A DNA stretch of 64,000 bases, taken from positions 172,892,295-172,956,294 of the forward strand of contig OZ023264.1 in assembly GCA_964006375.1 (NCBI GenBank). The letters run 5' to 3'. The notes under the pieces were generated by a model, which saw only the letters and a list, made by a program, of their open reading frames with translations, did no database searches and was not told the origin of the DNA. Below, piece after piece: positions 22,586-35,632 of this stretch. The DNA comes from Tillus elongatus (taxonomy: Eukaryota > Arthropoda > Insecta > Coleoptera > Cleridae). Position numbers and translations under genes: made by a program. Every line of letters starts with the position of its first letter. The stretch's first letter is position 1.

Positions 22586-22628
22586 ACCGCAGACCGGTTT
22601 CGCTCTAATTAGAGCTCGTCAGTACGGT
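22586..22628 (-). ncRNA. Type I hammerhead ribozyme, unit 1
   Basis: All conserved parts are present on the minus strand. CTGACGA is at 22622-22616. Stem II is GCTCT/AGAGC with an AATT loop and five perfect pairs. GAA is at 22601-22599. A self-complementary stem III, ACCGGT, is at 22598-22593, and C is at the cleavage position 22592. Stem I pairs ACCGTA before the core with TGCGGT after cleavage (six pairs, one G-U). Cleavage is predicted between 22592 and 22591. The loopless stem III suggests it acts best as a dimer, as is known for retrozyme and Penelope hammerheads. Confidence 0.9.
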
Positions 22629-22874
22629 ATACTAATTTCAGTGAGAATGCACCTATAAAGTAATACGGCTATGGTAGCCAGCCTCACAGCACAAAGCGAG
22701 ATGTGAGACAGCAGTCGCCATCTCGTTGCAGAACTCCAAATAACACAAAATGTTATAAAATAGAGACTATGTACAACCAACTAACAAGATTCTAAATTGT
22801 CAGCCATGGCCCATTTCGTCCCTAATATAGGGGCAATGTATGTAAAGCTAGATGTATTCTCCACCACAATAACA

Positions 22875-22917
22875 ACCGCAGACCGGTTTCGTTTTAATTA
22901 GAGCTCGTCAGTACGGT
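22875..22917 (-). ncRNA. Type I hammerhead ribozyme, unit 2 (weakened stem II)
   Basis: The core CTGACGA (22911-22905), GAA (22890-22888), stem III ACCGGT and the whole of stem I are identical to unit 1. Stem II has two C-A mismatches (GCTCT against AAAAC), so folding should be weaker than in unit 1. The base at the cleavage position is C (22881). Confidence 0.85.
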
Positions 22918-23154
22918 ATACTAATTGCAGTGAGAATAAACCTATAAAGCAATACGGCTATGGTAGCCAGCCTCACAGCACAAAGAGAGATGTAAGACAG
23001 GAGTCGCCATCTCGTTGCGGAACCAAGTAGTATGTTGTGACGACAGCTCGAGATAACACAAAATGTTGTAAAATAGAGACTATGTATAACCAACTAACAA
23101 TTTTGTAAATTGTTAGTCCTAGTCCATTTCTTCCCTAGTACCGTTAAGCCATAA

Positions 23155-23570
<416 letters not shown>

Positions 23571-23697
23571 GAAAGGTTGAAAGTGACCCTGGATGTGGGT
23601 TCTAGGAGGCCTAGTTCGCGCTCATTTGAAGAATTTTTTTCTAAATTCAAAAGTCAGAATCCCCTCACTAGAGACCTTTTTAAAGAAAATTAACTAA
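23571..23697 (+). repeat. Hairpin end of composite repeat (decayed)
   Basis: Contains the family's GCGCTCATTTGAAGAA motif. The terminal palindrome at 23665-23697 has several mismatches. Confidence 0.78.
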
Positions 23698-23699
23698 AA

Positions 23700-24254
23700 C
23701 AAGCACTTGTGAATCCATGGGAAAAGTCTACGACTGTTTTACATATGGAACGATTTCAATAAGCTGGGGCAAGAGCAAACACCTAGATCTGCTATTCAAA
23801 TTGAATTAAGTCTTAAAAGTTTTTATCTCCTCTCTATTAAATAATCTTTTATACAAAAACTCGCTAAAAAATTCATCAGAATAACAACAAACAAGATAAC
23901 GGTAAAGTGAAATTAGATTTTTTTTTAAATGATAAAAAGTAAAGTCACTAACTAGGATTAAAATTCGTCATGTGGGAGTCGATTATCCGACGGACATGGA
24001 CTTGGCTCACTGAGCTACGTTCGACATATATGTACTAGCAGGTATATCCTATAATAAATGTTAATTGTTCAACGTTTTACAATTTACACAAAACCATTTT
24101 GATTTACAATGGATTTTTTGCTCATATTTAACGAAATCAAGTAAAATAACGACTTAAACACATATCTAGGAGCTTGTTAGTCATTTCTTGTAGTATTTTT
24201 CACTCAATCAAATTTGACGTTTTATTTTCTTGAATCAGATTTAATTAATTAAAA
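23700..24254. other. Non-coding stretch, nothing recognised
   Basis: No repeat or frame was assigned. Confidence 0.45.
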
Positions 24255-24762
<508 letters not shown>

Positions 24763-24765
24763 AAC

Positions 24766-25207
24766 TAGCGATGTGTTCAAATAAGCCTACACCATAAACC
24801 TTCATATTTGTCTAACATTCAAACACTTTTTTCTCTCCCCCAGGGCTCGTCCGCGACCTCGCCACCCCGATAACACCGATTCAAACACACGCACTGTTAC
24901 CAAACTATGGGTGTCACAAATAGCAGCAAGTTTCAAGGGATCACTTAGTCGTTTAGTTACTTAGAGTTTACACTCGTGTATAAATGGAGCGCAGTCTGTT
25001 GGCAATAATGATCAGCTAATGAAGCGCAAGTGTAGATAAAATGACTCAAAATGGCACCCAAGGAGAAATTGGTATTTTTGCCTGTAGACAGTAGAGACCG
25101 AAACGCCTATTTCTGTTAAAAGCAAAGTGGCACGCAAATTCGCGTGTCACTTTGGTAAACTGATGGCCACTATTACAATATGTGTGCAATGTAGGTGCCA
25201 TCAGAAC

Positions 25208-25211
<4 letters not shown>
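24766..25211. other. Non-coding stretch, nothing recognised
   Basis: No assignable frame or repeat. Confidence 0.45.

Positions 25212-25288
<77 letters not shown>
25212..25288. repeat. (TA)n microsatellite
   Basis: A 77-bp tract immediately before the truncated LINE. Confidence 0.97.
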
Positions 25289-25290
<2 letters not shown>

Positions 25291-26289
25291 CAGGCTATCT
25301 GTCTGACAGATATCAGGTGGTGTGTGTGAATGGCGTTTTGAGTGATGTGGTAAAAATGAACTGTGGTGTTCCGCAAGGAACCATTCTAGGACCCTTATTA
25401 TTCAATATTTATATAAACGACCTTTTTTATGTTAGATCGCTAGGAAAGATAGTTGGATACGCGGTTGATGCTGCTACATTTTATAACGCAGCATCATGGG
25501 GTATAGTCAAATCTACAGTTGAATCGGATTTTCGAAACATCCTGGAATGGTTTCAAAACCGGTTGTTAACTGTAAATGCGGCGAAGACAGTGTATATACC
25601 ATTTTCATGTTACGAAAGAAACTTACCACCTTGGAAATATGTGATGGCATGAAGATAAAGAGTGTGAAGCATGCAGTGTATTTAGGTGTTACTATAGATT
25701 TACAAATGAAATAGGAGCACCACATTTTAAATGTAACTAAAAAATTGGCTCTGTGATGCTAAAATTTAAAGTATTGAAAGAGATGCTACACATCAAACAC
25801 CTGATGAGTCTATATTATTCTTTAGTGGAGAGTCACTTGCGCTATGCTATAATAGCTTGGGGTGGTGCTGGAAGGTGCCATATATCTCAATTACAGATTG
25901 CTCAAAATTGTCTCATACAGGTGATGTATGGTAAAGAACACACATATGCTACTGATATTTTATACCCTGAGACAAAACTGCTGGGTATTAGGCAGCTTTT
26001 CTATTTTAACGCTGCTGTATACCAGAATATTCATCGATGTGAATTGAAGAAGTTGTGTCACAATTATAATACGAGACACTGCGCATACGCATCTACAACG
26101 GAAAGAGCCAAGAAGACCATTGCACAGCGTTCCTATGCTTACCTTTGCGTTAGAATATCTAATTCTATACCAGCCCAAATTCGCCAGCAGCATGGACTTC
26201 CAGATTTTAAAATTGGTTTAAAAAAGTGGATAGTTCGAGTAGATCGTGAAGTGATCCACAGGGTCATAGAAGTTAATATGCTGGTGTAG
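25289..26289 (+). pseudogene. CR1/L2-like LINE reverse transcriptase, truncated
   Basis: This is the second half of a LINE reverse transcriptase. It begins in the fingers/palm at YLSDRYQVV, with [21 protein letters not shown]. The catalytic box reads YAVD in place of YADD, so the second-last catalytic aspartate is gone. A stop near 25650 and a frameshift near 25750 lead to the C-terminal segment (MSLYYSLVESHLRYAIIAWGGA and PAQIRQQHGLPDFK), which ends at 26289. The 5' truncation point coincides exactly with the end of a (TA)n tract. The clade call is approximate; Jockey-type relatives are possible. Confidence 0.82.
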
Positions 26290-26662
26290 TGGTCTTGGCT
26301 TTATATTTTGTGTTTCTTGTGCCTGGCGCCTGACCTGTGGGCCCGCGCATGTGTAAGGGTGTGTAGGCTACCCATAGTGTGGCTTAAAACGTTTGGGAAA
26401 AGAAATTGTATCTATAGTCGAAAAAGGATAATTATACTTTTTTATATTTTCCGCGAATCCCTGGAGTTCGTCTACAGTTTTGGTTTTTGTTTGTATTTCT
26501 TTACAATGTCAGAGTATGTCCACTAGCTTATTTTTTAGAGAGAATGATGTTACAAGTATCACCAAAAAGTCTTCGACTTGGGTGACTTTTAACGTTATTG
26601 AACAACCAGGCTCTTAATCTTGTAAGTTGTTTTGTGAGGAAAATGTATATTGTTCAATAAAT

Positions 26663-26664
<2 letters not shown>
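26290..26664 (+). other. 3' UTR of the CR1/L2-like LINE
   Basis: Non-coding sequence after the LINE stop, ending in TTCAATAAATTAT, a polyadenylation-like signal, directly before (TA)n. Confidence 0.55.

Positions 26665-26742
<78 letters not shown>
26665..26742. repeat. (TA)n microsatellite
   Basis: A 78-bp tract joining the LINE 3' end to a composite-repeat hairpin end. Confidence 0.96.
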
Positions 26743-26748
<6 letters not shown>

Positions 26749-26866
26749 TGAAACTAACCCCGAATAAGTTTTCTATCAGACCTAGTTAGCATTTATTCTA
26801 AAACCTTTTTTTTCAAAATTCAAAACTTGACATCTCCTCAGAATTCTTTCTACAAAGATTCGCTAA
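26743..26866 (+). repeat. Hairpin end of composite repeat (decayed)
   Basis: Recognisable from ATTGAAACTAACCCCGAATA to the poorly paired terminal palindrome near 26833-26866. Confidence 0.72.

Positions 26867-28949
<2,083 letters not shown>

Positions 28950-29032
<83 letters not shown>
28950..29032. repeat. (TA)n microsatellite
   Basis: An 83-bp tract, followed by TTGAAACTTCC, which only faintly resembles the composite-repeat junction. Confidence 0.97.
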
Positions 29033-29034
<2 letters not shown>

Positions 29035-29258
29035 AAACTTCCAAACACAAAACCATATATTAAACAAAAATGCCAGCCCAAGCACAGAACCCTAGCCATG
29101 AGATAAGAGAAAAATTTAAAATCGCAGTAGTAAGTAAACAATTTTTGGCATAATTTCAGTATCATCGATTTTAGCGTTTTTTTAAAATAAAGACGCAATT
29201 TAATTCTCATACTCTACAATTAAAAGTGCTATAAAAGAAACCACACTAAATACCATAG

Positions 29259-29260
<2 letters not shown>

Positions 29261-29333
<73 letters not shown>
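29261..29333. repeat. (TA)n microsatellite
   Basis: A tract of about 73 bp that abuts the terminus of a mariner 3' end. Confidence 0.97.
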
Positions 29334-29336
<3 letters not shown>

Positions 29337-29830
29337 TGTGAAACGCACTTATGAAATAAAATTCATTATTCAGTAAAAAATAGTTTTTGTGGAAAACTCT
29401 GAGATATGTGAAGTTTAATTTGTTGAACATTATCTTATAATCATAGTTAAAAAAATTAAACTCTCACCATTTTATCCAATTTTTTTAAAAATAGCAACCC
29501 CACATTTTTTCATCACAATTCGATGGATTACATTTTTGTGAATGCGGAGATACTCCATATGTATGGTCTAATATTACAGTTTTCAATACAGGGTGGAAAC
29601 TTTTTACCGGAATATTAAAACTAAACAGTTTACCCTGAAATTCAAAATTTGGTAATAAACTTAATAAAAACATCCCTTTCTTATAAGAAATGTTCAAAAT
29701 GTTCCCCATTTACTTGCACACAACGAAATAATCTGCTCTGGAATTCTTCACTGACTCTTATCTTAAATTCCTTATCTTGTCGCTTATCTAAAACATACTT
29801 GGTATCATTAATCGTTTCTTATTAACTACC
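29334..29830 (-). pseudogene. 3' end of a DD41D-type mariner, copy 1
   Basis: Read on the minus strand from 29830, the last codons of a transposase are visible (VSEEFQSRLFRCVQ, then VNGEHFEHFL and a stop near 29685). This closely matches the C-terminus of the mariner at 0.5-2.6 kb, which reads VNGEHFELL. A long 3' non-coding arm then runs to a terminus at the (TA)n tract. The 5' part, with the catalytic core, is absent. A second copy of the same segment lies at 39077-39501. Confidence 0.78.
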
Positions 29831-29989
29831 AATTTTTGCAGTGTGAAAGGTAAAATTTAACAGTTCTGTTTTATTTCGTGTTGTATTGTATTGTATACTT
29901 TTTTATTTTTATTACTTAATTCACGGATATTGTATAAAAACAGTACTAAATTTTTATTTATTCGAAAAAAAAAATGTAGATGCCTGTAG

Positions 29990-31393
29990 TAATATTGATT
30001 TCTTTTTGAACAGATTTCAAGCGCAAGGAAATATATTATACACCAACACTGTAAGACACATATGCATCAAAGAAATGGTGAAAAACGAAATTCAAATGAT
30101 ACATCCCAAGCATCAATACGGGAATGGTTGGGAAACCAAACAATAAGAGCAGAAGAGGATACCTTTAAATTTAACTTATGCAATGCAATGGTTGCTTCTA
30201 ACATTCTACTGAATGAAATAAATAGCACTGTCTTCAAGTCATCTGTGGAAAAATATTGTAAACAGTCTATACCATATGAAAGTACTTTGAGAAATAATAT
30301 GGTTGAAAAATGCTTTTTAGAAACTTTTTCAGAAGTAAAAAGTCTTATAAAAAATAATTTTTGTTGCGTTGTAGTAGATGAAGCTCAAGATGTTTGTGGT
30401 AGATGTATTGCTAATTTAATGATAGACACCTTAACTGAAATTTATTCATCTAGACCTTATTTAATTGCAGTCAAAGAATGAGAAAAAACAAATAATATTA
30501 CTATAACAAGATTTATTCAAGAGGATCTGTCAAACGTGTTTTTACCAAATGCTGTAGCAGTTGATAGAGTTTTGTTACTGCTTACCGATGCTGCTTCATA
30601 TTATGGTCAAAGTTGGAATTCATTAAAAAAAATGTCCCAACTTAATTCATATTACGGGCCTGACTCACGGGTTAAACAGGGTAGCAGAAGAAATTAGACA
30701 GCAATTTCTTTTAGTGAATGAATTAATTAATGATATGTGTTCGTCAAAGCTCCTTTAAGAGGTCAATGGTATAGAGAAGTTCTGCCTGTGGTACTATTAC
30801 CCCCTAGACTTGTAATTACGCGATGGGGAACCTGGATCAAAGCTGCGTTATTTTATTTTGAACATTTTAGAGAAATCACGGAGGTAATGCTTGAATTTTC
30901 AGATGAATCAGGTGCGTCAGTGAAACAAGCAAACATTATTTTAAAGGGCTCAAAATTAAGTCAGCAACTATGTTTTATAAACAGTAATTATAAAATAGTT
31001 ACAGAAACTATAACAAAATTTCAGCAGCAAAATGTTTTGCTAACTGAATCAGCTAAATTAATACAACATTTCAAAGAAACTATTGACGAAGTAATTACAA
31101 AACAAATTACAGAAAAATTATCAGAAACACTCACAAAAAATGAGTATTTTACCAAATTAACGCAGATTGCAAAAGCTCTGAATGGATATTTTTCAGACGA
31201 TTTAAACAATGTAGACCCTGCCATATTAAGGTTAAAATATGCTCCAATTACCTCAGTCGACGTAGAACGAAGTTTTTCTTAGTATAAAAACTTACTAACT
31301 GCGAGAAGGCAATCTTTCAAAATAGATAATTTAGAGCGCCACTTAATAATATCTGTTAATAGTAATAATTGCAATAATAGTATTAATAAATAA
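29990..31393 (+). pseudogene. CGGBP1-like hAT transposase, plus-strand relic
   Basis: The protein resembles the CGGBP1/DUF659-type hAT-derived proteins common in insect genomes. An N-terminal segment around RRNSEKR-like sequence (30062 onwards) corresponds to the end of a BED-type zinc finger. Then come VEKYCKQSIPYESTLRNNMVEKCFLE and CCVVVDEAQDVCGR. A TGA at 30479 interrupts YLIAVKE. Beyond it the frame continues and shifts near 30640. The last part (30737-31282) carries ITRWGTWIKAALFYFEHF and the C-terminal dimerisation region APITSVDVERSFS, followed by a stop and NLLTARRQSFKIDNLERHL. The 3' end near 31582 reads as the complement of GGCTCGGATTTTTATGCAAA, the same terminus as the inverted copy at 35633. 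Confidence 0.85.
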
Positions 31394-31584
31394 TTAATTA
31401 ATAATATAATTAGGGTCCTATGTGGTATTGATTGTGAATAAAATTAATAGCTTAGACCTTTAAAATTTTGTTTTATTGCTATACTATGATTATTTATGCA
31501 TTGCATCGATATTTTCGTGCATATTTTGTTCAAGTTGGTGCATATTTTTTTCACATTTGTTTGCATAAAAATCCGAGCCTTGCT

Positions 31585-32280
31585 TATCAGAAGTTCTTGA
31601 GATTTTGTGAACGCTTTGCAACTCACCTTCTTGTAGATGGTTTGATATATTTACCATCCAAAGAAATATGCTAGATCAAAAGATGATTCACTAGTTGTAC
31701 TTTCAAGGCCATTTGAAAAAGCTGATTTAGTTTTGTAAACTTGGCAGCTTCGTAGGCGCGTAAACAAATTTACCAAACTATAGCAAGTTATATTGCGATA
31801 AAAAACCAGATAAATATTGAGAGATACGCGTGACAAGTTAACAGCTAAAAAAAATAAATACCGTCCGACTATTTCATTTAGAGCTAAAAGCATATTAAAC
31901 GAACACGAGCGCCTCATGTAACAAGAGCTATGTGTAAACATACTCTTGTAATGAGTGATAGCAAATTGAGTTAATGACGCGGCAAAAACTGTATAAAAAG
32001 AAAAAGAGTTTAATTTGCAGGGTCTGAACTCTAGCCGTAGTGATATGTGCGGAAATGTGAGTCGAATTCATTCATTAAAATTCTTTCCTGTGCCGGGGTC
32101 GGAGGTGATGTCCATTACGAGCCTGGTGGACTTAGAGTGTGCGCGGCCGCTACTGTGAAGCAGTTTACAGTCATTAGGGACACGCAACACCCGGCATGCG
32201 ATCCTGATAAAATGAATAACATTCGACGAAGGCAACAACACCAGGCGACGCGACCGTCTTGCCTTGTAGAGTATCAAGGG
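31585..32280. other. Unassigned flank between hAT relic and LINE copy C
   Basis: The segment 32050-32275 is GC-richer than its surroundings. I recognise no protein in any frame. Confidence 0.4.
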
Positions 32281-32281
32281 T

Positions 32282-35200
32282 TTTTTTTTTATGTCAACAA
32301 CACACCACGAGGGCTTACAGCCTAAATACTATCGTACCGTGGGTGTTGACAAGGAGGAAAGAGGCAGCTTGTTAATTCTGGACTTGAAGGTTTGGAGGTT
32401 CGGAGGAGAAGGAAAAACATGTGCCGGCAAGGAATTCCACAACTTGGAAGTCCTCGGGACAAAAGAGCGGGCATAACAAGATGTTCTATGTCTGGTGACC
32501 TGGACATTAAAAGGGTGCATTCGCTCTGTTCCCCTGGTAGATCTGCTGGGGGCAGCAGGTGGGGGAATTATGGAGGAAAGCTCCTCTGAGCAGTGCCCGT
32601 GCAGATATCTATAAAAGAGAGAGAGGTCACCAACGGCACGTCGGTGGGCAAGGGATGGAAGCCTTTGGGTGAGGGTAGGGTCACCTATGAGACGTATAGC
32701 TCTCTTTTGAATGGAGTCCAGGTAAGCGAGTGTAGAAGCGGCTGCTGCACCCCAGATGTGGGAGCAGTATTCGAGGTTTGGCCTTATTTGTGAAGTGTAT
32801 AAGGTATAGAGATTAGTTGGTGAAAAGTATTTGCGAGCCCGGAAGAGGAAACCCAATTTCTTAGCAGCCGCTTCTGCAATTGATGTAACATGTTGGTGCC
32901 AATTAAGATTTCGATCCACAGAAATGCCAACAAGAGAAAAGGACTCATTACTTTGAATAACTTGGTTGTTCATTGTGATGGGTCTAGGGCTGCTGTATCT
33001 CTTGTGAGAAAGAAAGCAAGACTTAGTTTTGGTGGGGTTGAATTGTACAAGATTTCTACTTCCCCAGTCTAATATTTTTTGGAGGTCTACGGAGACAGAA
33101 CCCTCCATGAGTCTGCGATCCTCATCTAATTGGGCTAAAGAGACAGGCTTAGAATATTGTATGTTTGAGTGGAGCGTGCTGTCGTCCGCGTAACTGTGAA
33201 CTGGGTTGGATGTGCTAGAGAGGAGGTCATTGATGTGGAGAAGAAACAAAGTAGGGGCTAAAGCTGAACCTTGAGGAACTCCTGCATTATTTGGATAGAG
33301 TTTAGAGGAATGGCCATCCACAACAACAGATATGCTCCTGTTGGAGAGGAAATTTGCTGTCCAGGTACAAAGTTTTGGTGGTAGGCCATAGGCCGGAAGT
33401 TTATTAAGCAGCGCTGCGTGCCAGACCTGGTCGAATGCTTTGGATATGTCTAGAGCAACAATCTGGGATTCACCGTGTTGTTCCATAGACTTGTTCCAAG
33501 AATGGGTGACAAAGGAAAGGAGGTCGGCAGTCGATCTGCGCTGACGGAATCCATACTGCCTGTCGTGGATTAGACTGTGTTTTTCAAGTTTTCAAAGTTT
33601 ATATACTTTTCCATCACTTTAGAGATGACTGAAAGGAGAGAAATAGGCCTGTAGTTGCTAGGAAGCGCTTTGGATCCTTTCTTGGGGATGGGTTGTACTC
33701 GAGCAGTTTTCCAGTTACTAGGGAATATGCCTTTATTGTAAGATATCTGAAATAGACGAGTCAGGACAGGAGCAAGTTCTGGTGCGCATTTTTTGAGAAC
33801 AATTGCTGGGATCTCGTCAAGGCCAGAGGCTTTCCTGGTATTAAGAGAAGAGAGCATCTTTCGTACCTTTTTAGTTTTGAAAATGATATCAGTCATTTTA
33901 TGCGCGACATTGGGGACTGTTGGTGGTTGAACATTTGGAGGTGGGTTGAGAGTAGAATTTCCGGCGAACAACGAAGCAAAAAGTTCAGCCTTGCCCAGGG
34001 CGGTAGAAACAATTTCATCACCTGAGACGAGAGGTGGGAACGTGCTCTTGCTGAAATTATTCCCAATAGACTTAGCAAGAGTCCAGAAGGGTTTGCCGCC
34101 GTTGGAGCTTGAGAGGACTTTGTTTTTGATGTGGTTATTAAACGAGTTTTTTGCCTCAGAAAGAATGCGGACATAGCGGTTTCTTGCGTCGTTGAATGCT
34201 TGACGATTTTCTTGACTGGGATTGTGTAGAAGCGTTTTGTGAGCTTTGACCTTTTCAAGTCTGGCCTTGTCACAGGATTTAGAGAACCAGGCCTTTTGAG
34301 TGGCTGAAGAGGTTTTCTGTGTACGTGGAATAAATAATTCCATGCCAGCTTGGATAATTTCGGTGTCGTTTTGTGAGATATCAGAGGGGTCAGGATGAGA
34401 GAAGCAGACAGACGCCCATGGAAATGAGGAAAAGTAATCCCGCATTTCGTCCCAGTTTGCGGAGTTGTAGTGCCAAACGATACGTGGGTGTGATGACTGT
34501 GTGACCTCGGGTTGCATTGCACAGGAAGCAGTGACCATGCCGTGGTCTGAGCGACCAAGGGGGGCGGTGACTGATATCTTATAGCATTCAGGATTTGTAG
34601 TAAGAAGGAGATCCAAGGGATTTGAGCTGTGTGTTGGGATACGAGGAAAGTAAGTAGGTTGCTGAACCATATTGGCCAAAGAATTGCTGACTGCAAAGGC
34701 CTCCGCTGCTCTCCCTTGTGGATCGGTTTTTGAAGATCCTAGCCATTCCTTATTATGGACATTGAAGTCACCAAGAATAGTGACCTCGGAGGAAGGATAT
34801 TCAGAAATCAGATAGTCGGTTTTTTCAGAAAGGTAGTCAAAGAGCTGGACAAAGTTGTTGTCAGAAGGTGACCGGTAAATGCAACAGATGAATTTAGTTG
34901 CAGCCCTGAGAGAGAGTTTTATCCATAGTATGTCTTTTCTTCCAGCTTCTAAATTGGGAAGTCTGGTGCAGGGTAGATTTCTACGAACGTATGCGCACAC
35001 GCCTCCATGCAATCTAAAGGCAGTAAGGAGCTCATACCCCGGGAAATTAAGGTGTTTAGTGGCTGTTTTGGCACTGATTTGGGTTTCGGTGAGGAAGAGG
35101 AGTTGGGGCCTGTTAGCCTGGAGGAAATGGTGGACGGAGTTCAGGTTAGAATTTAGGCCACATATATTCGAAAAGGATATGTTAAATCTTGATGTTGGCG

Positions 35201-35285
35201 CCCCCTGTACACCCCTCTCCCGGAGATCCGAATGGAGGGGTATTTTGCCTCCGGAATATTTTATACAAGGAGGAGCCATCATCAT
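32282..35285 (-). pseudogene. APE-type LINE ORF2, most complete copy (LINE copy C)
   Basis: Reading from 35285 on the minus strand gives the fullest version of this LINE. The endonuclease domain starts at about residue 33 with NISFSNICGLNSN. Its catalytic motifs are LLFLTETQ, GDFNVHNKEW and PLGRSDHG. The RT begins around KASGLDEIPA, with SNYRPISLLSV. Near 33575-33600 a small deletion shifts the frame, ending the first reading frame at 33570. The second part (33486 to 32329) holds ALDISKAFDQVW, VPQGSALAPTLF, SYADDSTLH and the C-terminal WNSLPAHVF. The total is near 980 residues. The 3' tail is the poly-T at 32281-32290 on the plus strand. Only one frame disruption is evident, so this is a recent insertion. 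It lies between two inverted hAT relics. No ORF1 is visible upstream. Confidence 0.92.
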
Positions 35286-35630
35286 TTTTGCTTATAAGGG
35301 AAACCGACTCATACACCAGAACCGGAAACGTCCGTTGGGACTTCACCGGCCCCTTGATGTATGGGGTGGTACCTCCTCGGGCGTGAAAAAATCCTTTACT
35401 ATTACATAAAGGAAAATTCCACTACCACCTGCTATGGATTGGATTGGATCAATGTCTACCCCTTTAAAAATAAGATTAATAAAGGGACTATCAATTGTCC
35501 AGTAGTTATGATTTTCGACATAGTAGGAGGATACAAAACATTTTCATCATTTTGCATCCATGCCTATTGCATCTTTTGACTAATATTTCGGAAATTTGTT
35601 GCTAAACTACTACAATTTCTGGGTATTATC
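35286..35630 (-). other. 5' UTR of LINE copy C and unassigned flank
   Basis: The stretch from 35286 to about 35400 is probably the 5' leader of the LINE. I could not locate its exact start or a target duplication. Confidence 0.4.
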
Positions 35631-35632
35631 TA

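Larger units (their letters stand above)
22556..23151 (-). mobile_element. Retrozyme-like tandem dimer with hammerhead ribozymes
   Basis: Two direct repeats begin with AAAGCTAGAT at 22556 and 22844 (offset 288 bp). The second extends to about 23151. Each carries a type I hammerhead on the minus strand at the same place. The first unit lacks about 30 bp (AGTAGTATGTTGTGACGACA in the second), which is also present in the fragment at 63.0 kb, so the loss is in unit 1. There is no coding capacity. A tandem array of units of about 170-400 bp, each with one type I hammerhead, is the known architecture of metazoan retrozymes. These are non-autonomous elements spread through small circular RNAs and probably copied by Penelope-type machinery. 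Assignment by structure is mine; transcription and circularisation cannot be seen from sequence. Confidence 0.82.

Noticed and set aside
25800..25815. Further hammerhead core CTGATGA on the plus strand
   Set aside because: It lies in LINE coding sequence and no GAA with matching stems follows at the right distance.
33893..34696. 267-codon minus-strand frame
   Set aside because: It overlaps LINE copy C ORF2 in another frame; the true protein in this stretch has the endonuclease and RT motifs.
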